A DNA stretch of 35,566 nucleotides, from the NCBI GenBank assembly GCA_019410665.1, contig DXSD01000002.1, positions 1-35,566 of the forward strand. The letters are read 5' to 3'. Positions 8,771 through 17,210 of this stretch are shown here, in pieces; the first letter of the stretch is position 1; every line of letters starts with the position of its first letter. The DNA comes from Fusobacterium sp. (GTDB lineage Bacteria > Fusobacteriota > Fusobacteriia > Fusobacteriales > Fusobacteriaceae). The position numbers were made by a program, and so were the translations under genes. The notes beneath the pieces are model-generated. The model was not told the DNA's origin, searched no databases, and was given only the letters and a program-made list of their open reading frames with translations.

Positions 8771-8793
8771 TAGTAGTCTTAAAAAGACTTCTA
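8771..8793. promoter_or_regulatory. Operator-like 23-bp palindrome, porin side
   Basis: The palindrome TAGTAGTCTT-N3-AAGACTTCTA has one mismatch in ten arm pairs. It starts 1 bp downstream of the -10 box of the porin promoter (minus strand), covering the expected transcription start. A second copy with the same outer arms and identical total length lies at 8890-8912. The binding protein is not identified. Confidence 0.75.
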
Positions 8794-8794
8794 A

Positions 8795-8824
8795 ATTATA
8801 TATTAATTTTATTAAATTTGTCAA
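8795..8824 (-). promoter_or_regulatory. Promoter of the porin-esterase-LpxD-CBM41 unit
   Basis: On the minus strand TTGACA (8819-8824) is separated by 18 bp from TATAAT (8795-8800); a TATATA giving 16-bp spacing overlaps it. Both hexamers are consensus for the main sigma factor. The operator at 8771-8793 follows immediately. Confidence 0.75.
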
Positions 8825-8856
8825 GTTATTTTTTGTTTTTTTATCAAAAAAAATGT

Positions 8857-8885
8857 TTGACAAATTTACAAAAATATCTTATTAT
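8857..8885 (+). promoter_or_regulatory. Promoter of the malEFG-GH13 unit
   Basis: TTGACA (8857-8862) and TATTAT (8880-8885) are separated by 17 bp. The operator at 8890-8912 begins 4 bp downstream of the -10 box. The AAGGTGA ribosome site of malE follows at about 8930-8936. Confidence 0.8.
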
Positions 8886-8889
8886 ATAG

Positions 8890-8912
8890 TAGTAGTAATA
8901 TTAAGACTACTA
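8890..8912. promoter_or_regulatory. Operator-like 23-bp palindrome, malE side
   Basis: The outer arms TAGTAGT and ACTACTA form a perfect 7-bp inverted repeat; the right half AAGACTACTA is the exact complement of the left half TAGTAGTCTT of the porin-side copy. The placement just after the -10 box mirrors the porin side, as expected for a repressor blocking transcription in both directions. Confidence 0.75.
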
Positions 8913-8943
8913 AAATAAAAATGGAATAAAAGGTGATTAAATT

Positions 8944-10188
8944 ATGAAAAAACTAATTTTAGGAACTTGTTTATCTCTTTCACTTTTTTGTGGAGCAAAG
9001 GAAGCAGTTGCACAAACAACTACAGAAATCCTTCCAGAAAAAAACGCAGTTATAAAAGTATGGGCAAATGATCCTGGGGAAAAAGAACTATTTGAATTAG
9101 GAGCTAAAAAATTTACTGAAAAGTACAAAGATCTTAACTTAAAAGTAGTACATGAACCTGTTGGTATTCTTGATTCCTTTAGATTATTAGTTCAAGATGG
9201 AGGAACTATTGAAGTAGGTGATGTAGTCAGTATGACTCATGATGTACTTGGTAAAGCTATCGTTTCTGGAGTAATTATGGAGAATCTAGTTAGTACAGAA
9301 GATTTAAAAAATAATTTTTTAACTAGTGCTATTACAGCCTCTACTGATGTCAATGGAGTTATTTATGGATTCCCATATAGTTTTGAGACTTTACTTATGT
9401 ACTATAATAAAGATCTTATTTCTAAACCAAATACTTTTGAAGGGATTATAGAATTTGCAAAAACTTTTAATAATCCAGAAGAATATCAATTTGCTTTAGC
9501 TTGGGGAATAGCTGATTATTATCAATCTAGAGCCTTTATAGGTATGTATGGTGGATATGAATTTGGTAACAATGGAACTAATTCACAAGATATTGGAATA
9601 GCGAATGAGGAGTTTAAAAAAGGAATGGAGAAGCTCCTTACTTTAAAAAAGGCTACTGTTGAAAATACAGCTGATGTGGCAAATAGCCAAATAGCTGAAG
9701 GATTATTCCTTGAAGAGTTAGTTGCTACTACTATATCTGGTCCTTGGGCAAGAAAAAGATTTTTAGAAGATTCTGGATTAAATGTAGGTGTTACTGCTCT
9801 TCCAACTTTTGATGGAAAAAATTTAACTCCATTTTCAACAGTAAAGATGCTTACTGTTTCATCATTTACTAAGTATCCAAAAGCAGCTCAATTATTTGCA
9901 CAATTTATGTCAAGTGAAGAGATGTTACTAGAAAGATTTAGATTAACTGGACAGGCTCCTGTTCATAAAAATTTGCTAAATCATCCTGAAGTTCAAGCTG
10001 ATCAATTTGTAGCCGAATTAATCAAACAAGAAAAGAGTGCTACTCCAATGCCTTCAATTGCTGAGATGGGATATATTTGGGAACCTATGAATGCTGCTAT
10101 TTCTGAAATTTGGAATAATAACAGAGATATAGATGAGGTTTTAAAACAATCTAAAAAGGTAATTGAAGAACAAATTAATATACAATAA
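8944..10188 (+). CDS. malE: Maltose/maltodextrin ABC transporter substrate-binding protein
   Basis: A 414-residue periplasmic binding protein that delivers sugar to MalFG. A signal peptide with likely cleavage after AVA is followed by VIKVWANDPGE, YGFPYSFETLLMYYNKDL, TISGPWARKRF, VGVTALPTFDGK and ATPMPSIAEMGYIWEPM. These match successive conserved blocks of MalE-type proteins. A Cys at the end of the hydrophobic stretch (SLFCG) is not a convincing lipobox. It is first in the rightward unit and follows the promoter/operator pair. Maltose or maltodextrin specificity rests on MalE similarity and the GH13 gene downstream. Confidence 0.88.
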   Translation: MKKLILGTCLSLSLFCGAKEAVAQTTTEILPEKNAVIKVWANDPGEKELFELGAKKFTEKYKDLNLKVVHEPVGILDSFRLLVQDGGTIEVGDVVSMTHDVLGKAIVSGVIMENLVSTEDLKNNFLTSAITASTDVNGVIYGFPYSFETLLMYYNKDLISKPNTFEGIIEFAKTFNNPEEYQFALAWGIADYYQSRAFIGMYGGYEFGNNGTNSQDIGIANEEFKKGMEKLLTLKKATVENTADVANSQIAEGLFLEELVATTISGPWARKRFLEDSGLNVGVTALPTFDGKNLTPFSTVKMLTVSSFTKYPKAAQLFAQFMSSEEMLLERFRLTGQAPVHKNLLNHPEVQADQFVAELIKQEKSATPMPSIAEMGYIWEPMNAAISEIWNNNRDIDEVLKQSKKVIEEQINIQ

Positions 10189-10208
10189 TCTTAACAAAGG
10201 GGAAATCT

Positions 10209-11486
10209 ATGAAAAATTTAAATAATAAACCCTTCCTCCCATTGTCAGTTTTGATAATGGGAGGAACTCAAATATTAAAAAAATACTATTTTAGAGGAAT
10301 ATTTTTATTAATCATACAATTAATTTTTATTTTAAATTTTAGTAAAATATTCAATTCACTTAAATTATTAATTTCACTTGGAACTCAAGTTCAAAAAAGA
10401 GTTGGTTTTGAAATTATTCAAGGTCATCACTCTATTAATATATTAGTAGATGGTATTATAAACCTCTTTATACTTCTAATATTCTTAGGAGTTTATATTT
10501 ACAATATTAGAGAGGCTAGAAATTTACCTATTTTACAATCTCAAGGTGTTAAAAAAGAAATTACTAAATTTTATGATAAATACTTTCCAGTAGGAGCTCT
10601 AATTCCTTCTAGTTTTTTAGTAATGTTTTTTATAATACTTCCAATATTGATTACAATATGTGTAGCCTTTACAAATTATTCTGCACCAAATAATATTCCT
10701 CCTAAAAACCTAGTAGATTGGGTAGGAATAAAAAATTTTATTAATATTTTTAAATTAAAAATTTGGTCATCAACTTTTATAGGTGTAGGTACTTGGACTT
10801 TTACTTGGGCTGCTCTTGCTACTATAATTGTTTATTCTTTTGGTTTCTTATTAGCTATATGCTTAAATAAGAAAAATATTAAATTTAAAGGTGGTTGGAG
10901 ATTTTTATTTATTCTTCCATATGCTATTCCATCTTTTGTATCTACTTTAGTTTTTAGAATACTATTTAATGGAATAGGTCCTGTTAATATATTTTTACAG
11001 AGTTTAGGATTTTCTCCAATTCCATTTTTATCCGATCCATCTTGGGCAAAATTTACAGTTATAGCTGTTAATACATGGATAGGAGCACCTTATTTCATGT
11101 TACTTATAACAAGTGCTTTGACTAATGTATCTGATGATATATATGAAGCAAGTGAAATTGATGGAGCTTCTAAATTTCAACAATTTAGATTTATTACTTT
11201 ACCATTAATATTAGCTCAAACTGCACCATCACTTATACTTTCATTTGCTCATAACTTTAATAACTTTGGAGCAATTTTCCTACTTACAAATGGAGGTCCT
11301 ATTAATGCTGATTACCGTTTTGCTGGTCATACAGATATTTTAATCACTTGGATATATAAATTAACTTTAGATTTCCAACAATACAATATGGCTGCTGTTA
11401 TTTCAATATTAATTTTTATCTTCCTATCATTAATTGCTAAATGGCAGTTTTCTAAAATGAAATCTTTTAATGAGGAGGGAATGTAA
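10209..11486 (+). CDS. malF: Maltodextrin ABC transporter permease MalF
   Basis: A 425-residue inner-membrane permease. The EAA loop that docks the ATPase reads EASEIDGASKFQQFRFITLPL near residues 315-335, and NGGPINADYRFAGHTDILITWIY fits MalF. The first 105 or so residues form an N-terminal extension with at least two hydrophobic segments (FRGIFLLIIQLIFILNF and IINLFILLIFLGVYIYNI) before the core six-segment permease. Such extensions occur in some MalF proteins. The gene starts 20 bp after malE and ends 1 bp before the malG start. Confidence 0.9.
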   Translation: MKNLNNKPFLPLSVLIMGGTQILKKYYFRGIFLLIIQLIFILNFSKIFNSLKLLISLGTQVQKRVGFEIIQGHHSINILVDGIINLFILLIFLGVYIYNIREARNLPILQSQGVKKEITKFYDKYFPVGALIPSSFLVMFFIILPILITICVAFTNYSAPNNIPPKNLVDWVGIKNFINIFKLKIWSSTFIGVGTWTFTWAALATIIVYSFGFLLAICLNKKNIKFKGGWRFLFILPYAIPSFVSTLVFRILFNGIGPVNIFLQSLGFSPIPFLSDPSWAKFTVIAVNTWIGAPYFMLLITSALTNVSDDIYEASEIDGASKFQQFRFITLPLILAQTAPSLILSFAHNFNNFGAIFLLTNGGPINADYRFAGHTDILITWIYKLTLDFQQYNMAAVISILIFIFLSLIAKWQFSKMKSFNEEGM

Positions 11487-11487
11487 A

Positions 11488-12318
11488 ATGAAAAAAAGAA
11501 TAGATTTCTTAAATGTTATTATATATTTATTCTTTATTATATATGCTTTAACTATTTTAATTCCAGTTCTTTGGACAGTATTAACTTCTTTTAAAGAGGG
11601 AACTTCAATGTTTTCAGTTTCACTTACTAATTTTAATTTTACTTTGGATCATTATAAAGAATTGTTCTTTGAAACTGAATATCCAAGATGGTTTATGAAT
11701 ACTTTAAAGATAGCTATTGCTAATACAATTGTTGGATTATTTTTAACGACATTAACAGCTTATATTTTTTCTAGATATAATTTCTCTATGAAAAGAAAAA
11801 TTATGATGAATATGTTAATTTTACAGATGTTTCCTTCATTTTTATCAATGACTGCTATCTTTATTCTATTGATTAAAATGAATTTGATTGATACATACTT
11901 AGGATTGATACTAGTATATACTGGTTCTAGAATTCCTTTTGATACTTGGTTAGTAAAAGGTTATTTTGATGCTTTACCAAAATCTCTTGATGAAGCAGCC
12001 AAAACAGATGGAGCAGGACACTTCACTATCTTTACCAAGATAATTTTACCATTAGCTAAGCCTATCTTAGTTTTTGTAGGATTAACAGGTTTCATTGGTC
12101 CTTGGCTTGACTTTATATTCCCAACATTAATTTTAAGAAGTCCTGAAAAAAAGACTCTTGCTATGGGAATATTTGAATGGATTGCTAAAAATTCTGGAGA
12201 TCAATATACCCTTTTTACAGCTGGAGCAATTATTGTAGCAATTCCTATTTCAATATTTTTCATAGTCCTTCAAAAGTACATAGCAAAAGGACTTGTAAGT
12301 GGAGCAGTTAAGGAGTAA
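11488..12318 (+). CDS. malG: Maltodextrin ABC transporter permease MalG
   Basis: A 276-residue permease partner of MalF. It has about six membrane segments and the EAA loop EAAKTDGAGHFTIFTKIILPLAKP near residues 170-193. The start at 11488 was chosen because GAGGAGGG lies 8 nt upstream; an in-frame ATG at 11470 would include that ribosome site in the coding sequence. The malF stop overlaps the spacer, so the pair is likely translationally coupled. No ATPase gene follows, unlike many mal operons. Confidence 0.92.
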   Translation: MKKRIDFLNVIIYLFFIIYALTILIPVLWTVLTSFKEGTSMFSVSLTNFNFTLDHYKELFFETEYPRWFMNTLKIAIANTIVGLFLTTLTAYIFSRYNFSMKRKIMMNMLILQMFPSFLSMTAIFILLIKMNLIDTYLGLILVYTGSRIPFDTWLVKGYFDALPKSLDEAAKTDGAGHFTIFTKIILPLAKPILVFVGLTGFIGPWLDFIFPTLILRSPEKKTLAMGIFEWIAKNSGDQYTLFTAGAIIVAIPISIFFIVLQKYIAKGLVSGAVKE

Positions 12319-12364
12319 CAGTAAAAATTACTATAAATACTAATTTTAATACAATTTCTAAAAA

Positions 12365-12412
12365 GAAGGAGGAAGTAAGTATAAGGAAGAACCTTATCTT
12401 ACTATTTTAAGA
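12365..12412 (+). promoter_or_regulatory. Ribosome site separated from the GH13 start codon by a stem-loop
   Basis: The only strong ribosome site before the GH13 gene is GGAGG at 12368-12372, 40 nt from the ATG. In between lies an 11-bp stem with one bulged T (12375-12386 with 12392-12402) and a 5-nt loop. Folding it leaves about 12 nt between GGAGG and ATG. There is no T-run, so it is not an intrinsic terminator. No canonical in-frame start codon lies nearer to the ribosome site. Confidence 0.55.
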
Positions 12413-14239
12413 ATGATTACAAGAGAAGCAATACTTCATATTCCTAAAAGTAATTATGCATATGCATACGATAAAGAAACTCTTCATTTAAGAGTTAGAA
12501 CTAAAAAAGGTGAAATAAAAAAAGCATATCTTAGAATTGGTGATCCTTATGAATGGGCTGTAGGTGGTCTTGCAGGTGGAGATCTATCTGGAAAAGATGC
12601 TATGGGTTGGATAGGAGCACATGATTATCCAATGATTAAAGAAGCTGAAACTGAATACTTCGACTATTGGTTTTTAGACTTCAAACCTGAAAAGAAAAGA
12701 GCTCGTTATGCTTTCATATTAGAAAACGATTCTGAAAAAATACTATTTGGAGAAAAGAAAATTGAAGTTTTAAATGACGATGAAAGTGACGAAACAAAAC
12801 TAAGCTATCTTCCCAATTTCTTTGCTTTCCCATACTTAAACGGAAAAGATGTACTAGATGCTCCTGAATGGGCAAAAAATACCATATGGTATCAAATTTT
12901 TCCAGAAAGATTTTGTAATGGTAATCCTAGTATATCTCCTAAAAATGTTGAAGAATGGGGAAGCATCCCACTTTCAAATAACTTTATGGGAGGAGATCTA
13001 TATGGTATCTATGATAAATTAGATTATTTAGAAGAATTGGGTATTACTGGAATATATCTTTGTCCTATCTTTTATGGTAAGACAAACCACAAATATGATA
13101 CAATAGACTATTATAAAATTGATCCACATTTTGGAGATGATGAAATTTTTAGAAAACTTGTTGACAAAGCACATAGTAAGGGAATTAAAATTATGCTAGA
13201 TGCTGTTTTCAACCATGTAGGTAGTGAATTTCCTTATTGGAAAGATGTAGTAGAAAAAGGAGAAAATTCTAAATATGCAGATTGGTTTGTAATTAAAAAG
13301 TTCCCAGTATATGAGGATAAACCACTAAAAGAATGGGATTTTAAAAATCTTAACTATGAAACTTTTGCAGATGTACATACTATGCCTAAGTTAAATGTTG
13401 AAAATCCAGAGTGTAGAAGATATCTTTTAGATGTTGCTAAATATTGGATCGAAAAATTTGATATTGATGGTTGGAGACTAGATGTTTGTAATGAAATAGA
13501 TCATAAATTTTGGAGAGAATTTAGAGAGGAATTAAAAAAGATAAAAAAAGATCTATATATAGTTGGAGAAATTTGGCATGATAGCCTTCCTTGGCTTAGA
13601 GGAGATCAATTTGATGCTGTTATGAATTATCCTGTATCTGATGCTATCCTAGATTTCATAGCCTTTAATCAAACATCTGGATTAGAATTTAAGTATGCTA
13701 TAAATAAAACATTACTAAGTTATCCTCTTAATGTTAACGAAGTTAACTTCAATCTACTTGATAGTCATGACACTACTAGAGTTATGAGTTTTCTAAATGA
13801 AGATATTAATAAATTTAAATTAGCTTTTATGTTAATGTTTTTCCAAACTGGAGGACAATGTATTTACTATGGAACTGAGATTGGACTTTCTGGAAGAAAA
13901 GGAATGGGTTCTGAATTAAATAGAAAATGTATGGATTGGTCTGAAAAAAACAAAGAAAAAGAAACTTATAAATTTATGCAACAACTTATAAAAATTAGAA
14001 AAGAAAATCCAGATTTTCAAATAAACAATATAGAATGGTTAAAAGCTGATAATGATAAAGTTATTATGATGAAAAAAAATAATACTATTTTAATTATCAA
14101 TAACTCAGAAAATGAGGTTTCTCTTGACTTAGCTAATACTATTAATACAAGTCAATTTATAGATTTATTTGATAATCAAGAGCTTTATTCAAATCTAAAA
14201 ATTCAACCATTTTCATTTAAGTTAATAAAAATTAAATAA
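12413..14239 (+). CDS. GH13 cyclomaltodextrinase / neopullulanase / maltogenic amylase
   Basis: A 608-residue cytoplasmic alpha-glucan hydrolase with no signal peptide. An N-terminal CBM34-like domain (about 1-120, beginning ITREAILHIPKSNYAYAY) precedes the GH13 barrel. DAVFNHVG is conserved region I, the nucleophile Asp is in WRLDVCNEID (about residue 357), the acid/base Glu in VGEIWHD (about 386) and the third Asp in LDSHDTTR (about 453). The domain order and the MPKLN motif (region V) fit the cyclomaltodextrinase/neopullulanase subfamily (GH13_20). It would split imported maltodextrins or cyclodextrins. It is last in the malEFG unit, with an unusual translation leader, and is followed by a terminator. 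Confidence 0.92.
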   Translation: MITREAILHIPKSNYAYAYDKETLHLRVRTKKGEIKKAYLRIGDPYEWAVGGLAGGDLSGKDAMGWIGAHDYPMIKEAETEYFDYWFLDFKPEKKRARYAFILENDSEKILFGEKKIEVLNDDESDETKLSYLPNFFAFPYLNGKDVLDAPEWAKNTIWYQIFPERFCNGNPSISPKNVEEWGSIPLSNNFMGGDLYGIYDKLDYLEELGITGIYLCPIFYGKTNHKYDTIDYYKIDPHFGDDEIFRKLVDKAHSKGIKIMLDAVFNHVGSEFPYWKDVVEKGENSKYADWFVIKKFPVYEDKPLKEWDFKNLNYETFADVHTMPKLNVENPECRRYLLDVAKYWIEKFDIDGWRLDVCNEIDHKFWREFREELKKIKKDLYIVGEIWHDSLPWLRGDQFDAVMNYPVSDAILDFIAFNQTSGLEFKYAINKTLLSYPLNVNEVNFNLLDSHDTTRVMSFLNEDINKFKLAFMLMFFQTGGQCIYYGTEIGLSGRKGMGSELNRKCMDWSEKNKEKETYKFMQQLIKIRKENPDFQINNIEWLKADNDKVIMMKKNNTILIINNSENEVSLDLANTINTSQFIDLFDNQELYSNLKIQPFSFKLIKIK

Positions 14240-14246
14240 TCTAGAA

Positions 14247-14293
14247 AAAGCTGAGTAGACATTTTAAATGTTTTACTCAGCTTTCTTTATTAT
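14247..14293 (+). terminator. Intrinsic terminator after the malEFG-GH13 unit
   Basis: An 11-bp perfect stem (14247-14257 with 14274-14284), extendable inward by a short ACATT/AATGT helix, is followed by a T-rich stretch. It lies just after the GH13 stop codon and could also serve the broken leftward gene at 14305-14537. Confidence 0.85.
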
Positions 14294-14304
14294 ATTTATA
14301 TTCT

Positions 14305-14537
14305 CTATATTTTAGACTTTAATTGCTTCTCTATCCATTTCTGGACATCTTCTTTGGTCATCTTTTCTTCTAGCATATCAACTAAAAATACAGCCAATTT
14401 TCCTACTTATCTTGAAGATATCTCATAGCAGTTATATTTTTCTTCATAAGTTTTTCTGCTTTTAATTTTATTTCTTTATTGTCTAAAGTTTTATTTTTAA
14501 AAATACTCTTTATATCAACTACTTTTTTTTCATCCAT
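14305..14537 (-). pseudogene. Small hypothetical gene broken by a frameshift
   Basis: On the minus strand an ATG (14537) follows an AAAGGAGTG ribosome site and a TATAAT box (about 14559-14564). It encodes 44 residues rich in Lys/Glu, ending RYLQDK before a TAG at 14403-14405. Right past that stop, the -1 frame continues as GKLAVFLVDMLEEKMTKEDV and then QKWIEKQLKSKI, ending at a TAG at 14305-14307. Together they would form a coherent helical protein of about 77 residues. Both halves look coding, and no slippery heptamer is seen at the joint, so a lost base (or a sequencing error) is more likely than programmed frameshifting. No function is recognised. The rest of this 430-bp space holds the terminator on the left and the promoter region of the HAD gene on the right. 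Confidence 0.6.
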
Positions 14538-14666
14538 AAATATCACTCCTTTGTGATATTATACCATTCAAATTAGAAAAAAGAAAGTATAACTACTTTT
14601 TCTCTTTTCTATTTCCCATTTTTAGTGTAGAATATCAATAGACTAAACTATTGAGGTGATTTTTTA

Positions 14667-15449
14667 ATGAAATTTGTAGTATCAGACTTAGATGGAACAC
14701 TTTTATATTCTCACAATGTTATCAGTGATTACACAGTAGAAACAATTGAGAAATTAACTAATAAAGGTGTAAATTTTGCCATTGCCACTGGAAGGGGAAG
14801 ACAGGGGGTAGAGAGATTTCTTCATCATTTTAAAATCAGTCCATACCTTATCTGTAATAATGGTGCTAATATATACAATCCTCAAGGGAAGTGTATTTTT
14901 GAAGAGAGAATCCCTAAAGATGTATCTGTTGCTATTTTAAAAGAGATTAGAGCCAACAATCTATTTTACAGTGCCTTTCTTAACGAATACTTCTATCATA
15001 GCAAAGATGAGAATGTAGAGGATTTTGTAAGCAGACCTCTTTTTACAGAGATAGCTTTAGATAAAGAGGAAGATTCTCCTGAGTTAAATAAGATTATTGT
15101 ACAAGATGAAAATCCTGAAGTTGTAAGTAAGATTGCAGCTATTTTAAAAGAAAAATTTTCTGATTTAGCTGAAATTATGATATCTCAACCTACATGTTTA
15201 GATATAGCTCCTAAAAATTGTACTAAGGGAACTGGTATAGAAAATCTTGCTAAAATTTTCAACCTTACTCCTAATGATTTCATGGCTTTTGGAGATGGAG
15301 AAAATGATATAGAGATGCTAAAAACTGTTGGACACCCTGTTATTATGTCAAATGCACAAGATCTTTTAAAAGAGCTTTTTACCACAGTTACACTTTCTAA
15401 TACAGAGCATGGGGTAGCTGATTACTTGGAAAAATACTTTAATTTATAG
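14667..15449 (+). CDS. HAD-superfamily phosphatase, Cof type
   Basis: A 260-residue haloacid-dehalogenase-like hydrolase of the Cof subfamily. Motif I is SDLDGTLL (nucleophile and acid/base Asp at about residues 8 and 10), motif II lies in AIATGRG, and motif IV is FGDGENDIEML, with a C2 cap between them. Such enzymes dephosphorylate sugar phosphates or cofactors. The GAGGTGA ribosome site is 7 nt upstream, and a TAGAAT -10-like box lies at 14628-14633. It is the first gene of an operon with YhdT-like and PanF genes, 10 bp before the former. The substrate cannot be read from sequence. Confidence 0.9.
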   Translation: MKFVVSDLDGTLLYSHNVISDYTVETIEKLTNKGVNFAIATGRGRQGVERFLHHFKISPYLICNNGANIYNPQGKCIFEERIPKDVSVAILKEIRANNLFYSAFLNEYFYHSKDENVEDFVSRPLFTEIALDKEEDSPELNKIIVQDENPEVVSKIAAILKEKFSDLAEIMISQPTCLDIAPKNCTKGTGIENLAKIFNLTPNDFMAFGDGENDIEMLKTVGHPVIMSNAQDLLKELFTTVTLSNTEHGVADYLEKYFNL

Positions 15450-15459
15450 AGGTGAACCT

Positions 15460-15714
15460 ATGAGATTAAAACAGATCAACAAAGAGGTTTTAGCAACTGT
15501 TCTTCTATATATTTTCTACTTTTGTTGGTGGTACTACTTTGCATATATTCACTCTAATAGTGAGGATGTAGAAAACTTTAAATATATCCTTGGACTTCCT
15601 GAGTGGTTTTTCTACTCTTGTGTTCTTGGACTTATAGTTATAAATATTTTAGTATTTATAGTTGTAAAATTTGTTTTTAAAGATATATCACTTGAGGAGG
15701 AAAAAGAATGCTAA
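15460..15714 (+). CDS. YhdT-family small membrane protein
   Basis: An 84-residue inner-membrane protein with two hydrophobic segments (ATVLLYIFYFCWWYYFAYI and FYSCVLGLIVINILVFIVV) and the FCWWYYFAY and GLPEWFFYSC motifs typical of YhdT/DUF997. In many bacteria yhdT lies directly before panF, as here, where its 3' end overlaps the panF start by 7 bp. It may be an accessory subunit of the sodium symporter; this role is inferred from conserved pairing. Confidence 0.85.
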   Translation: MRLKQINKEVLATVLLYIFYFCWWYYFAYIHSNSEDVENFKYILGLPEWFFYSCVLGLIVINILVFIVVKFVFKDISLEEEKEC

Positions 15715-17156
15715 CTCTAATACCTATTGTCATATACCTTTTACTTATGTTGGGAATTGCTTATAAGGTAAACCAAATTAAGCATAGTAATGATGTAAAT
15801 TTTACTGAAGAGTACTTTATTGGAAGTAGGCATATGGGAGGATTTGTTTTAGCTATGACTATAATAGCTTCCTATGTAGGAGCTAGTTCCTTTATAGGTG
15901 GTCCTGGAATTGCTTACAAACTTGGACTTGGTTGGGTATTACTTGCTTGTATTCAAGTTCCCACAGCTTTTTTTACCCTTGGTATCATTGGAAAAAAGCT
16001 TGCAATTATATCTAGAAGAATAAATGGAGTAACTATTATAGATCTCCTTAGAGCTAGGTATAAAAGTGATGCAGTAGTAATATTCTCCTCTATAACTATG
16101 TTGATATTTTTTATAGGGACTATTGTTGCTCAATTTGTTGGGGGAGCAAGACTTTTTGAAACTGTTACAGGACACTCATATATAATTGGACTTGTTGTAT
16201 TTTCTGGAGTAGTAACTGCCTATACCTCTTTTGGTGGTTTTAGAGCAGTAGCTATTACTGATGCTATACAGGGAGTGATAATGTTGATAGCAACTGGTGT
16301 TCTATTCTATGTTATCTTACAAAAAGGTGATGGAATGGAGAACATCATGCTAACTATTGCTAAGACACACCCAGAGATGCTAACTCCTACATCAAATGGA
16401 AATATAGCAAAACCTTTTATCCTGTCTTTCTGGGTTTTAGTTGGAATTGGACTTTTAGGATATCCATCTACTGCAGTTAGATGTATGGGATTTAAAGATA
16501 GTAAATCTTTGCATAGAGCTATGATTATTGGAACTTCTGTGGTGGGGTTACTTATGTTAGGTATGCATCTAGTTGGAGTTATGGGAATGGCAGTTGAACC
16601 TAATGTAGATGTCGGAGATAAGATAATTCCTATCCTTGCATTAAAAAATCTACATCCTGTTCTTGCAGGAATATTTATAGGTGGACCTTTAGCAGCTATT
16701 ATGTCCACAGTGGACTCTCTACTTATTATGACATCTGCTACAATAGTTAAGGACTTATACCTTCACTATATAAATAAAGAGGCTCCCATTGAAAAGATAA
16801 AAAAACTATCTTTTATGACATCACTTGGATTTGGAATCATAGTCTTTTTACTGTCACTAAATCCACCTGATCTTTTAGTTTGGATAAATCTTTTTGCCTT
16901 TGCAGGGCTTGAAGCTACTTTTTTCTGCTCTATTGTCTTTGGACTATTTTGGAAAAAAGCCAATGCTACTGGAGCTATAGCTTCTATGATCTTTGGATTT
17001 ATAACTTTTATATACCTGACTGTATGTAAATTAAGTTTCTTTGGAATGCACAATATCGTTCCTGTACTTTTAGTTAGTGTAATTGTTTTTATTATCGGTT
17101 CAAGATTTGGTGATCCTACTGACGAGGAAACTTTAGATATATTTTTTAAGTTTTAA
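15708..17156 (+). CDS. panF: Sodium/pantothenate symporter PanF
   Basis: A 482-residue sodium:solute symporter with about 13 hydrophobic segments, imported substrate most likely pantothenate. EEYFIGSRHMGGFVLAMT, YVGASSFIGGPG and YKLGLGWVLLACIQVP near the N-terminus, TAYTSFGGFRAVAITDAIQG mid-protein and MSTVDSLLIMTSATIVKDLY later are SSSF family landmarks. The preceding YhdT gene supports PanF rather than another symporter. GAGGAGG lies 8 nt before the ATG inside yhdT. A terminator follows at once. Confidence 0.9.
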   Translation: MLTLIPIVIYLLLMLGIAYKVNQIKHSNDVNFTEEYFIGSRHMGGFVLAMTIIASYVGASSFIGGPGIAYKLGLGWVLLACIQVPTAFFTLGIIGKKLAIISRRINGVTIIDLLRARYKSDAVVIFSSITMLIFFIGTIVAQFVGGARLFETVTGHSYIIGLVVFSGVVTAYTSFGGFRAVAITDAIQGVIMLIATGVLFYVILQKGDGMENIMLTIAKTHPEMLTPTSNGNIAKPFILSFWVLVGIGLLGYPSTAVRCMGFKDSKSLHRAMIIGTSVVGLLMLGMHLVGVMGMAVEPNVDVGDKIIPILALKNLHPVLAGIFIGGPLAAIMSTVDSLLIMTSATIVKDLYLHYINKEAPIEKIKKLSFMTSLGFGIIVFLLSLNPPDLLVWINLFAFAGLEATFFCSIVFGLFWKKANATGAIASMIFGFITFIYLTVCKLSFFGMHNIVPVLLVSVIVFIIGSRFGDPTDEETLDIFFKF

Positions 17157-17200
17157 TAGAAAAGGCTGTTACAAATTTTTGCAACAGCCTTTTCTATTTT
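17157..17200. terminator. Bidirectional intrinsic terminator between panF and the leftward small-protein genes
   Basis: A 14-bp perfect stem (17157-17170 with 17183-17196) encloses a 12-nt loop and is followed by TTTT. The minus-strand reading is also T-rich beyond the stem. It lies between convergent units. Confidence 0.9.
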
Positions 17201-17210
17201 GAAATATTTT

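Noticed and set aside
14395..14410. Programmed -1 frameshift in the small broken gene
   Set aside because: No slippery heptamer or following pseudoknot is visible at the joint.
16307..16708. 133-codon minus-strand frame inside panF
   Set aside because: Antisense shadow of panF; composition follows the membrane-protein codons on the other strand.
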